This document shows positions 63,016-64,000 of a stretch of DNA of 64,000 nt, piece after piece. The stretch lies in NCBI RefSeq assembly GCF_003387535.1, contig NZ_QUNR01000001.1:372001-436000 (forward strand), written 5' to 3'. The notes under the pieces are model-generated. The model worked only from the letters and a program-made list of their open reading frames with translations, was not told the origin of the DNA and did not search any database. The position numbers were made by a program, and so were the translations under genes. How positions within the stretch are numbered: position 1 is the first letter of the stretch; every line of letters begins with the position of its first letter. The DNA comes from Paraperlucidibaca baekdonensis. Lineage in GTDB: Bacteria; Pseudomonadota; Gammaproteobacteria; Pseudomonadales; Moraxellaceae.

Positions 63016-64000
63016 ATGGTTGCTCACAATGCGGCGTTAGCCGAGCAGAATCCACAAGTCGCTGATATGCAGCGTATTTTTAACGCGCAGCGGGCATCTT
63101 ATGGTCTCCGCCCAATGCCTTCAGCCGAGGAGCGTATCGCCGGCTTGAAACGTCTGCGCGATGTCATTGTCAAATACCAAGATGATTTAGCCGATGCGGT
63201 GAGCCAAGATTTTGGCCATCGCTCCACGCATGAAACCAAAATTGCCGAAGTGCTGACCTCGCTCGAAGCCGTGAAATATGCGCTGAAAAATGTCAAAGGT
63301 TGGATGAAGCCGCAGAAGCGTCATAGCGGCATTTTAGCGATGCCGGCGAAAGCCCGTGTGCATCCGCAGCCGCTCGGTCTGGTGGGCGTGGTGGTGCCGT
63401 GGAACTACCCAATTTTCTTGGCGCTTGGTCCCTTGGTTGGCGCGCTCAGTGCCGGCAACCGCGTGATGATCAAGTCATCGAGCTTCACGCCGCGCTTAGG
63501 CGAGACGCTGCGCCGCATGCTGGCAGAGGCTTTTGCCGAAGATAGCGTGGCGGTGATTACCGGTCGCGGCGAAGTCTCCGAAGCCTTCAGCCACATGCCA
63601 TTTGACCAAATCACCTTCACCGGCTCGACCAATGTCGGTCGCACCATCATGCAAAATGCCGCGGTGAACTTAACGCCGGTGGTGCTTGAGCTAGGCGGCA
63701 AATCGCCGACCATCGTGCACGAGTCTTACCCTATGCGCGACGCCGCTGAGCGCATTGCGTTCGGCAAATGCTGGAACGCCGGTCAGACCTGCGTGGCGCC
63801 CGATTATCTGCTGCTGCCTCGTGGCAAGACCGATGAATTTGTCATCGCCTTCACCGCGCAAGTCAGCAAAATGTATCCAACGCTGGTCACCAACGCCGAC
63901 TACACCAGCATTGTTAATGACAAGCAGTACACGCGCATCCAAAGCTATTTGGCTGATGCGCGCGAACAGGGTGCCCGCGTTATTGAAATTAATCCCGCCA
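63016..64000 (+). CDS. Coniferyl-type aldehyde dehydrogenase, N-terminal part (runs off window)
   Basis: 328 residues to the window edge. GAGG precedes the ATG. The NAD-dependent aldehyde dehydrogenase fold shows VVPWNYPIFLALGPLVGALSAGN, FTGSTNVGRTI, the catalytic Glu in LELGGKSP and Cys in NAGQTCVAPDY. The lack of the second His/Asn blocks and the early VKGWMKPQKRHSG segment match the coniferyl aldehyde / fatty aldehyde group (class 3 type). Probably controlled by the divergent TetR. The C-terminal part is not seen. Confidence 0.92.
   Translation, partial: MVAHNAALAEQNPQVADMQRIFNAQRASYGLRPMPSAEERIAGLKRLRDVIVKYQDDLADAVSQDFGHRSTHETKIAEVLTSLEAVKYALKNVKGWMKPQKRHSGILAMPAKARVHPQPLGLVGVVVPWNYPIFLALGPLVGALSAGNRVMIKSSSFTPRLGETLRRMLAEAFAEDSVAVITGRGEVSEAFSHMPFDQITFTGSTNVGRTIMQNAAVNLTPVVLELGGKSPTIVHESYPMRDAAERIAFGKCWNAGQTCVAPDYLLLPRGKTDEFVIAFTAQVSKMYPTLVTNADYTSIVNDKQYTRIQSYLADAREQGARVIEINPA

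Overview
The window is a gene-dense, GC-rich stretch of a gammaproteobacterial chromosome. It holds about 67 protein genes, no stretch over 300 bases without a gene, and no rRNA, tRNA, IS element, phage or CRISPR that I can see. The gene order is that of a Pseudomonas relative. The left part (recG-oxyR, ridA-spoT-rpoZ-gmk, rph, an ExoIII/Crc-family gene, pyrE) and the right part (gshB-tonB-yqgE-ruvX-pyrB-pyrC', pilT/yggS-proC-yggT-metX-metW-rdgB-hemW, trmB, thiG, thiS, rpoH-ftsX-ftsE-ftsY, an M16 pair, rsmD, yheT, TetR/aldehyde dehydrogenase) each match, from memory, a block of the P. aeruginosa chromosome. In that species the two blocks are far apart. Here pyrE sits directly beside gshB. The lost pyrR, a divergent PilT with no pilU beside it, and many marine-type lipoproteins point to a non-Pseudomonas member of the order or a neighbouring lineage.

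Layout: 1-5 kb recG (partial), oxyR, an SDR and a large lipoprotein hydrolase. 5-9.4 kb the stringent-response/nucleotide block (ridA, spoT, rpoZ, gmk) and a TetR gene. 9.5-14.5 kb acyl-CoA dehydrogenase, acyltransferase, DUF445, lipocalin, RNase PH and MAPEG genes. 14.5-15.9 kb a methyltransferase and an ExoIII-like nuclease. 15.9-23.3 kb a tightly coupled seven-gene reverse-strand operon (DUF4331 protein, small lipoprotein, TPR protein, HupE/UreJ membrane protein with an EF-hand loop, ECF sigma factor, RskA-type anti-sigma, TonB-dependent receptor). 23.4-30.7 kb haloalkane dehalogenase, pyrimidine genes, glutathione synthetase and TonB. 30.8-34.9 kb two exported phosphatases behind a Pho-box-like site. 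35-43.9 kb PilT and the conserved yggS-to-hemW run, then two unrecognised genes. 43.9-50.4 kb patatin, a voltage-sensor-like protein, trmB, redox genes and thiG. 50.5-54 kb lipocalin, DUF4394 lipoprotein, DUF456, thiS and DUF423. 54-64 kb rpoH, ftsXEY, the M16 pair, rsmD, yheT, TetR and the start of an aldehyde dehydrogenase.

The best candidate for an undescribed system is the 15.9-23.3 kb operon. Its stops and starts overlap or nearly touch, it carries its own sigma/anti-sigma pair, and it combines an outer-membrane receptor, an inner-membrane permease-like protein with a predicted calcium-type loop, and several exported proteins of unknown role. A motif resembling a SigK-type promoter precedes the first gene. 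As given, the receptor gene is broken by an apparent one-base deletion just after its signal peptide. Several exported-protein genes (DUF4331, the two phosphatases, DUF4394) look lower in GC than the housekeeping genes around them. Start codons were chosen from ribosome-binding sites and family length; where they differ from the longest reading frame the reason is given.
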